Below, piece by piece: positions 17,073-25,408 of a stretch of DNA of 64,000 bases. This stretch comes from an uncultured Mycoplasmatota bacterium (GTDB lineage: Bacteria; Bacillota_I; Bacilli_A; RF39; UBA660), in contig CALEBF010000004.1 of NCBI GenBank assembly GCA_937944975.1, positions 18,935 through 82,934 of the forward strand, given 5' to 3'. Below the pieces are notes generated by a model. The model searched no databases. It was not told where the DNA came from and worked only from the letters and a program-made list of their open reading frames with translations. The translations under genes and the position numbers were made by a program. The number at the start of each line of letters is the position of its first letter. Position 1 is the first letter of the stretch.

Positions 17073-17956
17073 TGTGGTTTAAAAAGAAAAAGGAAACACA
17101 AGATATTAATATTATTCAGTCGATTTATAAAAAGGATCGTTTGGTACGTTATGCACAATTTGTAGCAGGTGTTTTATGCGTTGCAATCGCATTTAATTTA
17201 TTTATTTTACCGACGAAGATCGTGTATGGAATGAATGGTATCGGAGTTATTTGTAATTCTATATGGGGAGTGGATTCCTCGATCGTTATTTTATGTGGAA
17301 ATATTCTCCTACTATTATTGAGTTGTCTTTTATTAGGAGTAGATAAGACGAAGAATTCTGTTTTGGGATCGTTGTGCGTTCCATTATTTATCAAACTAAC
17401 AGCATTTTTACCTGCCTATATGAGTATTCCTATGGATGATCCACTTTTAATGACATTGTTTGGAGCTGCTATGACAGGATTTGGGCTTGGACTTGTCTTC
17501 AAGTCAGGATTTACAACGGGAGGAACTGACATCTTAAATCAGATCGTTTCGAAATATGCTCACATGTCGATCGGAAGTTCTATGATTTTTACAGATGGAT
17601 TGATTATTTTAGCAGGTATTTTTGCCTTCGGATGGATTCAATTGATGTACTCTGTAATTTCTCTTTATATTATTAGTATTATGACTGATAAAGTTATCTT
17701 AGGTATTTCAAATTCTAAGACATTCTACATTATTACAGAGCACGAAACAGCAGTCAAGAAGTTTATAATGCAACACTTAAGCCATGGAGTTACAGTGTTG
17801 GATGGAAGAGGTGGATTTACAGGAAATCATCAGAAAGTGATTATGTGTATTATCCCAACGAAAGAATATTTTATTGCAAAAGAGGGAATTCATAGCATTG
17901 ATCCGAATGCTTTCTTCTTAGTAACAGATGCATACGAAGTATATGGAGGTGCTTAA
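17072..17956 (+). CDS. YitT-family membrane protein
   Basis: This 294-residue protein has five predicted membrane helices in its first 190 residues and a C-terminal soluble DUF2179 domain (about 210-294; FYIITEHETAVKKFIMQHL...GVTVLDGRGGFTGNHQKVIMCII). This is the YitT/YpjC/YvjA family plan. The motif GLGLVFKSGFTTGGTDIL is the conserved family signature. Its transported substrate, if any, is unknown. The ATG overlaps the prfB stop. ftsE follows after one base, so prfB, this gene, ftsE and ftsX are probably cotranscribed. Confidence 0.9.
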   Translation: MWFKKKKETQDINIIQSIYKKDRLVRYAQFVAGVLCVAIAFNLFILPTKIVYGMNGIGVICNSIWGVDSSIVILCGNILLLLLSCLLLGVDKTKNSVLGSLCVPLFIKLTAFLPAYMSIPMDDPLLMTLFGAAMTGFGLGLVFKSGFTTGGTDILNQIVSKYAHMSIGSSMIFTDGLIILAGIFAFGWIQLMYSVISLYIISIMTDKVILGISNSKTFYIITEHETAVKKFIMQHLSHGVTVLDGRGGFTGNHQKVIMCIIPTKEYFIAKEGIHSIDPNAFFLVTDAYEVYGGA

Positions 17957-17957
17957 T

Positions 17958-18794
17958 ATGAATGATAGAAATATCAGTAGAGTAAGTAGAACAGAAATGA
18001 ATGCACAGCCGGAAGATATGACGAGAACACAGGCGATAAAAATGGAAGAGAAAAGCGAAGAGATAAAAGAAGTTCCTGTCGTGAAAAAGAAAATACACAG
18101 TCGTGATTTTATTCGCATGCGGCATGTAAATAAAAAATACAAGACGGGTGTAACGGCAATCCACGATTTAGATTTGAATATTAAAAAGGGTGAATTTGTC
18201 TTTATTATAGGATCTACTGGTTGTGGGAAATCCACTTTGATTAAGATGCTATATCGTGAAGAGAAACCAACAAAAGGTCAAATCTTAGTTGGAGGATTGG
18301 ATGTTGCAAAATTGCGCAATAGTAAAGTATATAAATTACGTAGAAAGTTGGGAGTAGTATTCCAAGACTTTAAACTTTTAAATAAGACGGTATATGAAAA
18401 TGTCGCTTTTGCGCTTGAAGTCTTTGGTCTTCCAAAGGATGAGGTACATTCTAAAGTGCTAAAAGTATTAGAACTTGTCGGATTAAAACATAAAGCAAAA
18501 AATTATCCGACGCAGTTATCCGGTGGAGAGCAACAGCGTGTTGCGATCGCTCGTGCGATTGTAAATGGCCCTAAACTGCTGATTTGTGATGAGCCAACAG
18601 GAAACTTGGATGAAGTTACAAGTATGGAAATTATGGCTGTCTTAGAGGAAATTAGTAAGATGGGAACGACGATTATCATGGTAACACATGATACGGAAAT
18701 TGTAGATAAAATGAAAAAACGCGTTATTCTGTTAGATAGTGGTAGAATTGTAAAAGATTATCCAGAAGGTACTTATCATCATGAAAATCTCTAA
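17958..18794 (+). CDS. ftsE: Cell-division ABC ATPase FtsE
   Basis: From ATG 17958 (GGAGG eight bases upstream) the product is 278 residues. The first 50 form a charged extension not seen in most FtsE proteins. The ATPase then has Walker A GSTGCGKST, FQDFKLL, signature LSGGEQQRVAIARA, Walker B LLICDEPTGNLD and the His of MVTHDTEIV. FtsE works with FtsX to switch on cell-wall hydrolases at the division site or, in B. subtilis, along the lateral wall through CwlO. ftsX follows after about 80 bases. Confidence 0.93.
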   Translation: MNDRNISRVSRTEMNAQPEDMTRTQAIKMEEKSEEIKEVPVVKKKIHSRDFIRMRHVNKKYKTGVTAIHDLDLNIKKGEFVFIIGSTGCGKSTLIKMLYREEKPTKGQILVGGLDVAKLRNSKVYKLRRKLGVVFQDFKLLNKTVYENVAFALEVFGLPKDEVHSKVLKVLELVGLKHKAKNYPTQLSGGEQQRVAIARAIVNGPKLLICDEPTGNLDEVTSMEIMAVLEEISKMGTTIIMVTHDTEIVDKMKKRVILLDSGRIVKDYPEGTYHHENL

Positions 18795-18873
18795 AAAGAG
18801 ATCGAAAGAAGACGTGGGAAAAATAAGACAATGGAAATTATTTCCGTTGTGAGATAAGAAAGGATTGGGAGTC

Positions 18874-19773
18874 ATGAAGGTATTTAGAATTCTGGGAAGA
18901 AATATTAGAGATTCATTTAAGAGTGTATTTAGGAACTTTTCCTTATCGCTCGCATCGATCTCTTGTATTACAATTACATTAATTGTAGTTGCGATCTTTG
19001 TTATACTAACGTTTAACGTAAATAATTTTACTACACTTGTCGAAAAGGATGTGACAATCGTCGCATTTCTCGATGTGGATATCACACAGGAAAATATTAA
19101 AGTAGTCGAGAAGAAAATCGCTGATATCGATGAAGTCGATAACTATACATTTCAATCAAAACAAGAAATATCTGAAGAAATGATGGAATCGAGTGAAACG
19201 TTTAAAAATATTATGAAAGAGTGGACAGAGGAGGATAATCCTCTTCAAGATACATTTTTAGTAAAGGTAAAAGATATTAATGATATTGCGGATGTTGCAA
19301 AAAGGATCAAGAAAATGGATGGTGTTTCTATCGTTAAATATGGAGAAGGAATGGTAGAACAACTGATCTCTATTTTCGAAGTTGTCAGAAAGATATGTAT
19401 GGGAACCGTGATTGCTCTTGTTTTGGTAACAGCATTCTTAATTTCTAATACAATTAAGATTACAATCTTCTCAAGAAGAAGAGAAATCGAGATTATGAGA
19501 CTTGTTGGGGCAAGTAACATCAATATTAAAATTCCATTTATATTCGAAGGGTTATTTTTAGGAATTATGGGATCTATATTGCCTATTATAGCAACAGTTT
19601 ATGGATATAATTTATTGTATGACAATTTTGATGGACAACTATTTTCACCATTTATTAAATTAGTTGAACCAGAACCATTTGTACTGTTTATATCTCTTGC
19701 ACTTCTAGTGATCGGAATTTTAGTTGGTATGTTTGGTAGTTGGCGTGCTGTTAAGAAACATTTAAAAATATAA
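18874..19773 (+). CDS. ftsX: Cell-division permease-like protein FtsX
   Basis: This 299-residue protein has four membrane helices: one at about 25-48, then an external domain (about 55-170), and three at the C-terminus (about 180-200, 225-250, 270-290). The conserved SRRREIEIMRLVGASNINIKIPFIFEG segment links helices 2 and 3. The external loop activates peptidoglycan hydrolases when FtsE uses ATP. ATG 18874 is chosen over an in-frame TTG three codons earlier because the GGGAG just before it fits best. It pairs with ftsE upstream. Confidence 0.93.
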   Translation: MKVFRILGRNIRDSFKSVFRNFSLSLASISCITITLIVVAIFVILTFNVNNFTTLVEKDVTIVAFLDVDITQENIKVVEKKIADIDEVDNYTFQSKQEISEEMMESSETFKNIMKEWTEEDNPLQDTFLVKVKDINDIADVAKRIKKMDGVSIVKYGEGMVEQLISIFEVVRKICMGTVIALVLVTAFLISNTIKITIFSRRREIEIMRLVGASNINIKIPFIFEGLFLGIMGSILPIIATVYGYNLLYDNFDGQLFSPFIKLVEPEPFVLFISLALLVIGILVGMFGSWRAVKKHLKI

Positions 19774-19782
19774 GGTGATCAT

Positions 19783-19932
19783 ATGGAAAAAAGAAAGTTA
19801 GAATTAGAAGAAAATAATCCTTTGAAGGATTATTTGGATGAAATTATTGGAAGTTTAGAGAGTCAGGAAAAAGTTGAATTTCCAACATATGATTTTCATT
19901 TAGAAGAAGACGAAGAGAAAGAAGATGAGTGA
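19783..19932 (+). CDS. Small acidic protein, unknown
   Basis: A 49-codon reading frame starts at ATG with AAGGTGAT placed correctly upstream. It directly follows ftsX and ends inside a terminator hairpin. The product is highly acidic (runs such as EEENN, LEEDEEKEDE) with no membrane segment or Cys. Its good ribosome site and tight fit between ftsX and the terminator argue that it is real. No family is recognised. Confidence 0.55.
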   Translation: MEKRKLELEENNPLKDYLDEIIGSLESQEKVEFPTYDFHLEEDEEKEDE

Positions 19933-19947
19933 TTCATCTTCTTTTTG
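19921..19947 (+). terminator. Rho-independent terminator of the prfB-ftsX operon
   Basis: GAAGATGA and TCATCTTC pair around a five-base loop and are followed by T5; the stem contains the end of the small acidic gene. Confidence 0.75.
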
Positions 19948-19952
19948 TATAG

Positions 19953-19981
19953 ACATATTTTATATTGCGTTATCATATACT
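19953..19981 (+). promoter_or_regulatory. Candidate sigma-E-type promoter of yabG
   Basis: ACATATT, a 14-base spacer and CATATACT match the mother-cell sigma-E pattern (KMATATT, 13-14 bases, CATAcanT). The -10 is also close to the related sigma-K pattern. Confidence 0.5.
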
Positions 19982-19997
19982 TCGAGTGGGTGAGAAA

Positions 19998-20783
19998 ATG
20001 GAATATAAAATAGGGGATCATGTTACGAGAAAATCATATCAAAATGATACGGTGTTTGTCATTATCGACATTGAAGATGACAACTATATTTTAAAGGGGT
20101 TAAATATTCGTTTGATAGCAGATAGTCCAAAGGAAGATCTACAAAGTTACAATGAGGAAGAAGATATCGAACAGGAAAATCCCTTTCTAGAACGGGTGAA
20201 AGTTTGTAACACTTTAGATCGGGATGATTACTTTTATTTGACAGGTAAGATTTTGCATATCGATGCAGATGAGGATTATTTAAATCGATGTTTAGATTAT
20301 TATAAGACCAATAATTTATGGGCAGTTGGAATTCACGAACAGGAATCACAGATTCCATATCGTATGAGAGAGTTATTAGAAGAATATCGACCGACGATCG
20401 TCGTTATTACAGGACATGATGCTTATTATAAGAAAAAAGGAAACAAGGATGATATGAATGCCTATAAAAATAGTAGAAACTTTGTAAATGCAGTAAAAGA
20501 AGCAAGAAAATACGAGAAAAGTCATGAAAAGTTAATTATCATAGCCGGTGCATGTCAATCGGATTATGAGGAGTTAATTATGGCAGGAGCTAATTTCGCA
20601 TCTAGTCCAAAACGAATCAATATTCATGCTTTGGACCCAGCAATTATCGCGTCGAAAATTAGTTTATCCGATGTCACTTCTGATATTGATTTAAAGGGAA
20701 TTTTAGAGATGACAAAATATGGACCAAATGGAATTGGAGGAATTAAGACCAAAGGTACGATGTATGTCGGATATCCAAGATAG
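19998..20783 (+). CDS. yabG: Sporulation-specific protease YabG
   Basis: This 261-residue protein begins MEYKIGDHVTRKSYQNDTVF and contains HIDADEDYLNRCLDYY, ITGHDAYYKKKG, IIAGACQSDYEELIMAGANFASSPKRINIHALDP and the ending GIGGIKTKGTMYVGYP, all conserved in YabG. YabG is a cysteine protease that trims spore coat proteins during maturation; the Cys in GACQSDYEEL and a nearby His are likely catalytic. GGGTGAG precedes ATG 19998. It lies upstream of veg, as in Bacillus, and a sigma-E-like promoter precedes it. Confidence 0.95.
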   Translation: MEYKIGDHVTRKSYQNDTVFVIIDIEDDNYILKGLNIRLIADSPKEDLQSYNEEEDIEQENPFLERVKVCNTLDRDDYFYLTGKILHIDADEDYLNRCLDYYKTNNLWAVGIHEQESQIPYRMRELLEEYRPTIVVITGHDAYYKKKGNKDDMNAYKNSRNFVNAVKEARKYEKSHEKLIIIAGACQSDYEELIMAGANFASSPKRINIHALDPAIIASKISLSDVTSDIDLKGILEMTKYGPNGIGGIKTKGTMYVGYPR

Positions 20784-20791
20784 GAGGTTAT

Positions 20792-21019
20792 ATGACAATA
20801 CATAAAATTAAGGAAGAACTAGGTGAACACATCGGAGATAAAGCTATGATTAAATATAGCTTAGGTAGAAATAAATACGAGAAATATGAAGTCATTATTG
20901 AAAAATTGTATAATAACATTTTTTTGGTACGAGCGGGGAGCGGGAAAGAAGTACAGATGAAATCATTTTCTTATATTGATATTATTACGAAGACAATTAA
21001 AATAGATTACGATGCTTAA
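20792..21019 (+). CDS. veg: Veg-family protein
   Basis: This 75-residue protein (IHKIKEELGEHIGDKAMIKY...GRNKYEKYEVIIEKLYNNIFLVR...SYIDIITKTIKI) matches Veg. Veg is a small cytoplasmic protein in Bacilli linked in B. subtilis to biofilm-gene expression. The conserved SYxDIxTxTVxI ending is visible. It lies eight bases after yabG, with TAGGAGG as its ribosome site. The yabG-veg order is the same in B. subtilis. Confidence 0.92.
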   Translation: MTIHKIKEELGEHIGDKAMIKYSLGRNKYEKYEVIIEKLYNNIFLVRAGSGKEVQMKSFSYIDIITKTIKIDYDA

Positions 21020-21101
21020 TGTCGTATGGTAAGCGAAATATGGCATAAGACAAAAGAGTGAACATATGATGTAATATATCATATTTCGTTGATATCGCAT
21101 A

Positions 21102-21130
21102 TTGCAATAATAAAGAAAGTGTTATATAAT
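21102..21130 (+). promoter_or_regulatory. Sigma-A-type promoter of spoVG
   Basis: TTGCAA, a 17-base spacer and a perfect TATAAT lie upstream of the spoVG ribosome site. Confidence 0.6.
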
Positions 21131-21167
21131 GAAGATGTATAGTAGTATACTGAAGGGAGAGATTTAT

Positions 21168-21425
21168 TTGAAAATCACATCTGTTAATGTTCGCAAAGTC
21201 GAAAAAGAAGCTTCAAGAATGAAAGGAATTGCATCTGTTTTACTCGATGATTGTTTTGCAGTGCATGATATTCGTATTATCGAAGGAGATAACGGACTTT
21301 TTATCGCTATGCCTAGTCGTAAGACTGCTACTGGTGGATACCGTGATATTGCACATCCAATCAATCCAGAGAGCAGAAAAATGTTTGAGGATGCCATTTT
21401 AGAAGCTTTTAAAAACGAGGCGTAA
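21168..21425 (+). CDS. spoVG: Regulatory RNA/DNA-binding protein SpoVG
   Basis: The product of 85 residues starts at TTG 21168 with AAGGGAGA correctly spaced upstream. An in-frame ATG at 21129 overlaps the promoter -10 and cannot be the start. The sequence KITSVNVRKVEKEASRMKGIASVLLDDCFAVHDIRIIEGDNGLFIAMPSRKTATGG matches SpoVG throughout. SpoVG affects sporulation, septation and stress responses by binding nucleic acid. Two terminators follow. It follows veg, keeping the local Bacillus order although intervening genes such as ispE and purR are missing. Confidence 0.95.
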   Translation: MKITSVNVRKVEKEASRMKGIASVLLDDCFAVHDIRIIEGDNGLFIAMPSRKTATGGYRDIAHPINPESRKMFEDAILEAFKNEA

Positions 21426-21429
21426 CATA

Positions 21430-21453
21430 AAAACTCTAGTACTAGAGTTTTTT
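21430..21453 (+). terminator. Rho-independent terminator of spoVG
   Basis: A perfect palindrome AAAACTCTAGTACTAGAGTT and following T residues lies just after the spoVG stop. Confidence 0.85.
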
Positions 21454-21467
21454 CATGCTCCTTTCGG

Positions 21468-21491
21468 AAGAGAGTGTTACTCTCTTTTTTT
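21468..21491 (+). terminator. Second terminator after spoVG
   Basis: AGAGAGT and ACTCTCT pair around GTT and lead into a T run; a tandem backup to the previous hairpin. Confidence 0.7.
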
Positions 21492-21542
21492 GTTCTAATT
21501 TTTACATCGCTTACATAAACTTATAATAAAAGGAGGAGAAAA

Positions 21543-21836
21543 ATGGACAAGGATCATACGACAATCTCATCTTTGAATCATAATGTTACAATGAGTGATC
21601 GAAAAAATATTATGATCAGTGGTGTGAAAAAGATCGATAGTTTTGATAATGAAGAATTTTTAATGGATACAAGTATGGGGTATTTGGTGATGAAAGGAGA
21701 AGAACTAGAGATTATAAAATTGGATACTTATCAAGGAAATGTATCCATTAAGGGAAGAGTAAATAGTCTGACATATATGGATCATGGCAAACAAGAGAAA
21801 AAGGAGGAAGGAGTTTTTAGTAAACTCTTTCGATAA
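21543..21836 (+). CDS. yabP: Sporulation protein YabP
   Basis: This 97-residue protein (NVTMSDRKNIMISGVKKIDSFDNEEFLMDTSMGYLVMKGEELEIIKLDTYQGNVSIKGRVNSLTY) matches YabP, a small conserved sporulation protein made in the mother cell. AGGAGGAG precedes the ATG. A CATAAACT sequence at 21514-21521 resembles a sigma-E -10, but its -35 is poor. It overlaps yabQ by one base and begins the yabP-yabQ-divIC set found in Bacillus. Confidence 0.92.
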   Translation: MDKDHTTISSLNHNVTMSDRKNIMISGVKKIDSFDNEEFLMDTSMGYLVMKGEELEIIKLDTYQGNVSIKGRVNSLTYMDHGKQEKKEEGVFSKLFR

Positions 21837-22120
21837 TGAATTTACAAATGCAGATCAGTTTAAGTATTTTCTCTTTCCTATATGGAATGTTTTTCGCACT
21901 TACAACCACGATCGCTTTTCAATTATTGCATCATCCTAATTTATGGATTCGTTATTTATTTACGTTTGGATTTGTGATGTTACACATTTTAGTTTATTTT
22001 TTAATTCTGAGAAAGTTTTTCTATGGTATACTACATCCTTATTCTATTTTACTTTTAACATTAGGGGTATTTGTGGAACATGCAATTTCCTCTCGTGTTG
22101 AAATTCGTATAAAAAAATGA
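21836..22120 (+). CDS. yabQ: Sporulation membrane protein YabQ
   Basis: The 94-residue product has three hydrophobic segments (about 8-30, 38-60, 65-85) and begins MNLQMQISLSIFSFLYGMFFAL, typical of YabQ, which is needed for spore cortex formation. It is shorter than the B. subtilis protein (about 210 residues), covering only the conserved membrane part. Position between yabP and divIC, with a one-base overlap to yabP, supports the call more than sequence alone. Confidence 0.82.
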   Translation: MNLQMQISLSIFSFLYGMFFALTTTIAFQLLHHPNLWIRYLFTFGFVMLHILVYFLILRKFFYGILHPYSILLLTLGVFVEHAISSRVEIRIKK

Positions 22121-22151
22121 TATACTTAATTGTATAGTAGGATGGTGATAT

Positions 22152-22574
22152 ATGGCACAAAAAAGAAAACGAAAAGTTGTAAAAGCAGCTAAGAGAAGAC
22201 TTGTATTTTTTGGAACGATTTCGATCGCTGCGATTATTTATTTTTTCGTAACGCTTGCTACATATACCATTCGTATTGCTGAATTAAGTCAGGAAAAAAA
22301 GGAACTTGCAGCACAGATGGTCACGTTGAAAGACGATGAAGAAAATTTAAAATTAGAGATTCAGAAATTACAAGATCCTGATTATATCGCCCGCTTTGCA
22401 AGAGAAAATTATCTTTATTCTAAAGATGGTGAATATATTATTAAAATCGAAGATAAAAAGGAAAAGAAGAAAGAAAAAGATAATGGAATCGAGATCAAAG
22501 AAGAATATATTGCAATTGGAGGAATTGTGCTTTTCCTATTATTGGTATTATGGTTAAGGCATAAACAAAAATGA
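22152..22574 (+). CDS. divIC: Divisome protein DivIC/FtsB with extra C-terminal helix
   Basis: The 140-residue protein has a basic N-terminus, a membrane helix at about 19-38, and a coiled coil (about 42-75, ELSQEKKELAAQMVTLKDDEENLKLEIQKLQD). The conserved DPDYIARFARENYLYSKDGEYIIKI follows. This is the DivIC/FtsB plan; it pairs with FtsL at the septum. Unusually, a lysine-rich linker then leads to a second clear membrane helix at about 118-135 (IAIGGIVLFLLLVLWL). DivIC normally ends after the external domain. Confidence 0.88.
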   Translation: MAQKRKRKVVKAAKRRLVFFGTISIAAIIYFFVTLATYTIRIAELSQEKKELAAQMVTLKDDEENLKLEIQKLQDPDYIARFARENYLYSKDGEYIIKIEDKKEKKKEKDNGIEIKEEYIAIGGIVLFLLLVLWLRHKQK

Positions 22575-22599
22575 ACCTAAAATGGTTCTTTTTTTTTTG
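22571..22599 (+). terminator. Rho-independent terminator of yabPQ-divIC
   Basis: GAACC and GGTTC pair around TAAAAT, followed by a run of about 11 T. Confidence 0.75.
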
Positions 22600-22601
22600 A
22601 A

Positions 22602-22630
22602 CAAAAAAAGAGAGTAGGTATCTACTCTCG
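22602..22630 (-). terminator. Terminator of recU-PBP operon
   Basis: GAGAGTAG and CTACTCTC pair around GTAT; on the minus strand a T7 run follows. It overlaps the PBP stop. Confidence 0.8.
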
Positions 22631-25408
22631 AATGACAACGGTTCGTTTGAATGTTTTCGTAAAGTCCCCATATGTCACCGTATAGGTAATTGTATAGGTA
22701 TTGGCTGCTGTCGTATCAATGGTTGTTGCTGGAGCTCCTGTCGCATCTACGATCGTTGTTTTGATAGTTGCATCATCAGTAACATCTACGCCGTCTTCAG
22801 TAACTTTTACAGAGTATTCTGTGTAAGTTCCACCAACTGTTAGAGTGATTGTTTCACTACCTACTAGTTGAGCAGTAATCGTTGTTTTCAGTCCGGATAA
22901 GTCCACTTTCGTTTCTGCTCCGGCACTTTCTAACGAAGCATCGTTTACATAAGTTGCTTTTACTACATAGGTAGAAGCACTTTTAGCACTGACTGTAAAT
23001 GATATTTGTGTATTTGCTGTAGACTGAATCAAACGAAGTGTTCCGTCTGCATTTTTTGCATAAACGTTATATTTAATTCCACCCAATGCGGCATTTTTAG
23101 GATCGACCTTATTCCATGAAAGAGTAACAGTCGTTCCTTTTAAAGAACTTGTAAGACCTGTAGGCGTATCTAATACTGTATAATTTTCAGATACTTCTGT
23201 AGGTTCTGTACCTTTTTTAAACAGCTCTGTACGTTTCATGTTAGCTGGTGTATTTGGTCCTGCTAGTTTTGCTGGATTTGATCCCATTTCAACTTCTACG
23301 GCTACAACACCACTTGGCATCTGGAATTCTGCATTCGAAGTAAAGAATCCTCTTGCAACAGCTTGGAATAGTCTACGATGTCCTCCTGTATTAACTGTAC
23401 TTACATGATTTGGATCAATTTTATCATATCCATACCAAACAGAAATTGCGTATTGGGTATTGTATCCAGTTACCCATAAGTCGTTAACAGCGTTATCTGG
23501 GAATCCATACCGTTGGATTACTTCCTTCGTAAAGTTAGAAGTACCTGTCTTCGCTGCAAATTTTACACCATTTACCATGTTAGATCCGACTCCAAAGTCT
23601 GAAGCATCGTATAGAACACTGGTAATCATGTATGCTGTTTCTGGACTCATGACCTTTTTCTTTTCTACTTTATGTTCATAAGTTTCACCAGAATTACGAT
23701 ATACGATTTTTGTAAATGTATAAGGTTTAATATAGTAACCACCATTTGCGAATGCTGCGTATGCTGCAGACATCGTGAGTGGGCTTTCTCCGTTATATCC
23801 ACCTAATGCGTGAGCTTCATGGATAAGTCCATTATCGGAAACTTCAGGAGAGAGTCCGAGAGATTCGGCAAATGCTTTGATTTGCGAATTTTTATTTTGT
23901 TGGAATGCTTTTAATGCTGGAATATTACGAGATTGAGCGAGTGCATCGCGCAAAGTCATAAAACCTTGGAATTTACGGTCCCAGTTTTCGATCGGAGTAC
24001 CGTCTGTATAAGTATGTGGTTCATCGATAAACGGGGTATAGGTAGACCAATTTTGATATTCGATACCTGGACCATAGTCATAGATTGGTTTTGCCGTTGA
24101 TCCAATTTGTCTATCTATCATAGTTGCACGATTATAATCACGTACACCCGAACGGTTTCGACCAGCACCAATCGCAGCAACCGCACCTGTTTTTACATCG
24201 ATGACTGAGATTCCTGCGTTTACGGAATCATTTTCCCATTTAAATGTTTCTCCTGACATAATGTCATCTACGTGTTTTTGTTGTTCTTTATTCATTGTTG
24301 TATAGATCTGCATAGATACGTTATATGGATTTTGTCCTGTGACATCGATTACGTCTTCGATGACGGTATCGACGAATGCTTGATAAGTATCTACCTGACC
24401 TTTCGTTTCTGTGTTTTTCAATAATTTATCTACCGATAGGGCTTCAGCAGCTTTTCGTTCTTTCGATGTGATATATCCATGGCGTTCCATGAGATATAAA
24501 ACGGTATTACGACGCTTTTCAGCAGCTTCTGGATGTAGATATGGGTCGTATGAATTTGGCGCCTGGAATAGTCCTGCAATCAAGGCAGCCTCTGCCAGGT
24601 TGATATCTTTGGCACTTTTTCCAAAGTAGGTTAAACATGCTTGTTCTACACCGTAAGCACCACTACCTAAATAAGGCGCATTGACATAGAACTCCATGAT
24701 TTCTTTCTTACTGTAGTTTTGTTCAACTTGGAAGATCGACATATAGATGTCTGTAAATTTTCTCGTAATACTACGCTGAGTAGAAGTAAAGTGATTTTTT
24801 ACAATTTGCATTGTCAACGTAGACGCTCCACCGGCATTTCTTCCTAATACTGTACCAATTCCAGCTTTTAAGAAACGAGGTAAATCGAATCCATTGTGTT
24901 GGAAGAAACGAGAATCCTCAGTTGCGATAATGGCGTTGACTAATACTTCAGGAAGTTCATCATAAGTAATTTTTTCACGATTTTCACTTCCTAGTTTTGC
25001 CACGACATTTCCCTCTACATCATACACGATAGATGCTTCTTGGTGATATAGTTTTTCTGGATCAAACTGTGGCGCATTGATGACGATGTATGCCATGAAT
25101 GCTGCAACAGCGAGGAAACATACAATAAAGAAGATCAAAATTGCAAGTAAGATCTTTTTTCCTCTTCTTTTTTTCTTTCGTGACGAGTCACTGTGTTTCA
25201 CAGCTTTTGCCGAATGTCGCGGTTTTGGCTTTGACTTTTGCTTTTTTAAAAACGACGGAACTAAGATAATTACATCGATAATTCCTAATACTAAGAATGC
25301 TTTTAAAAAGCCGATCGCTAAAGTTCCAACGATGAGTGCGATGATGCTGACTAAAATGACAGCACACTCAAATTGATTGTTTCGAATAAATCGTTTTACT
25401 TTCTTCAT
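22622..25408 (-). CDS. Class A penicillin-binding protein (PBP1 type)
   Basis: The 928-residue bifunctional enzyme polymerises and crosslinks peptidoglycan. Three hydrophobic segments occur at about 14-33, 36-53 and 86-110; most PBP1 proteins have only the last. The GT51 domain has catalytic Glu in EDSRFFQHNG (E164) and GASTLTMQ. The transpeptidase has STAK (S437), SRN (S493) and KTGTS (K620). The tail holds a fibronectin type III-like domain (about 745-840, TPTGLTSSLKGTTVTLSWN) and an Ig-like bacterial domain (about 850-928). The start overlaps the recU stop by four bases, the recU-ponA pairing known from Bacillus. Confidence 0.95.
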   Translation of the reverse strand: MKKVKRFIRNNQFECAVILVSIIALIVGTLAIGFLKAFLVLGIIDVIILVPSFLKKQKSKPKPRHSAKAVKHSDSSRKKKRRGKKILLAILIFFIVCFLAVAAFMAYIVINAPQFDPEKLYHQEASIVYDVEGNVVAKLGSENREKITYDELPEVLVNAIIATEDSRFFQHNGFDLPRFLKAGIGTVLGRNAGGASTLTMQIVKNHFTSTQRSITRKFTDIYMSIFQVEQNYSKKEIMEFYVNAPYLGSGAYGVEQACLTYFGKSAKDINLAEAALIAGLFQAPNSYDPYLHPEAAEKRRNTVLYLMERHGYITSKERKAAEALSVDKLLKNTETKGQVDTYQAFVDTVIEDVIDVTGQNPYNVSMQIYTTMNKEQQKHVDDIMSGETFKWENDSVNAGISVIDVKTGAVAAIGAGRNRSGVRDYNRATMIDRQIGSTAKPIYDYGPGIEYQNWSTYTPFIDEPHTYTDGTPIENWDRKFQGFMTLRDALAQSRNIPALKAFQQNKNSQIKAFAESLGLSPEVSDNGLIHEAHALGGYNGESPLTMSAAYAAFANGGYYIKPYTFTKIVYRNSGETYEHKVEKKKVMSPETAYMITSVLYDASDFGVGSNMVNGVKFAAKTGTSNFTKEVIQRYGFPDNAVNDLWVTGYNTQYAISVWYGYDKIDPNHVSTVNTGGHRRLFQAVARGFFTSNAEFQMPSGVVAVEVEMGSNPAKLAGPNTPANMKRTELFKKGTEPTEVSENYTVLDTPTGLTSSLKGTTVTLSWNKVDPKNAALGGIKYNVYAKNADGTLRLIQSTANTQISFTVSAKSASTYVVKATYVNDASLESAGAETKVDLSGLKTTITAQLVGSETITLTVGGTYTEYSVKVTEDGVDVTDDATIKTTIVDATGAPATTIDTTAANTYTITYTVTYGDFTKTFKRTVVIRE

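Noticed and set aside
21060..21085. Imperfect inverted repeat ATATGATGT...ATATCATAT before spoVG
   Set aside because: AT-rich and imperfect, with no matching site elsewhere in the window, so chance is likely.
21129..21167. ATG start for spoVG at 21129
   Set aside because: It lies on the promoter -10 region, and SpoVG proteins align from the TTG at 21168, which has a strong ribosome site.
25077..25376. Plus-strand frames inside the PBP gene
   Set aside because: Shadows of the minus-strand PBP with no ribosome site and no family match.
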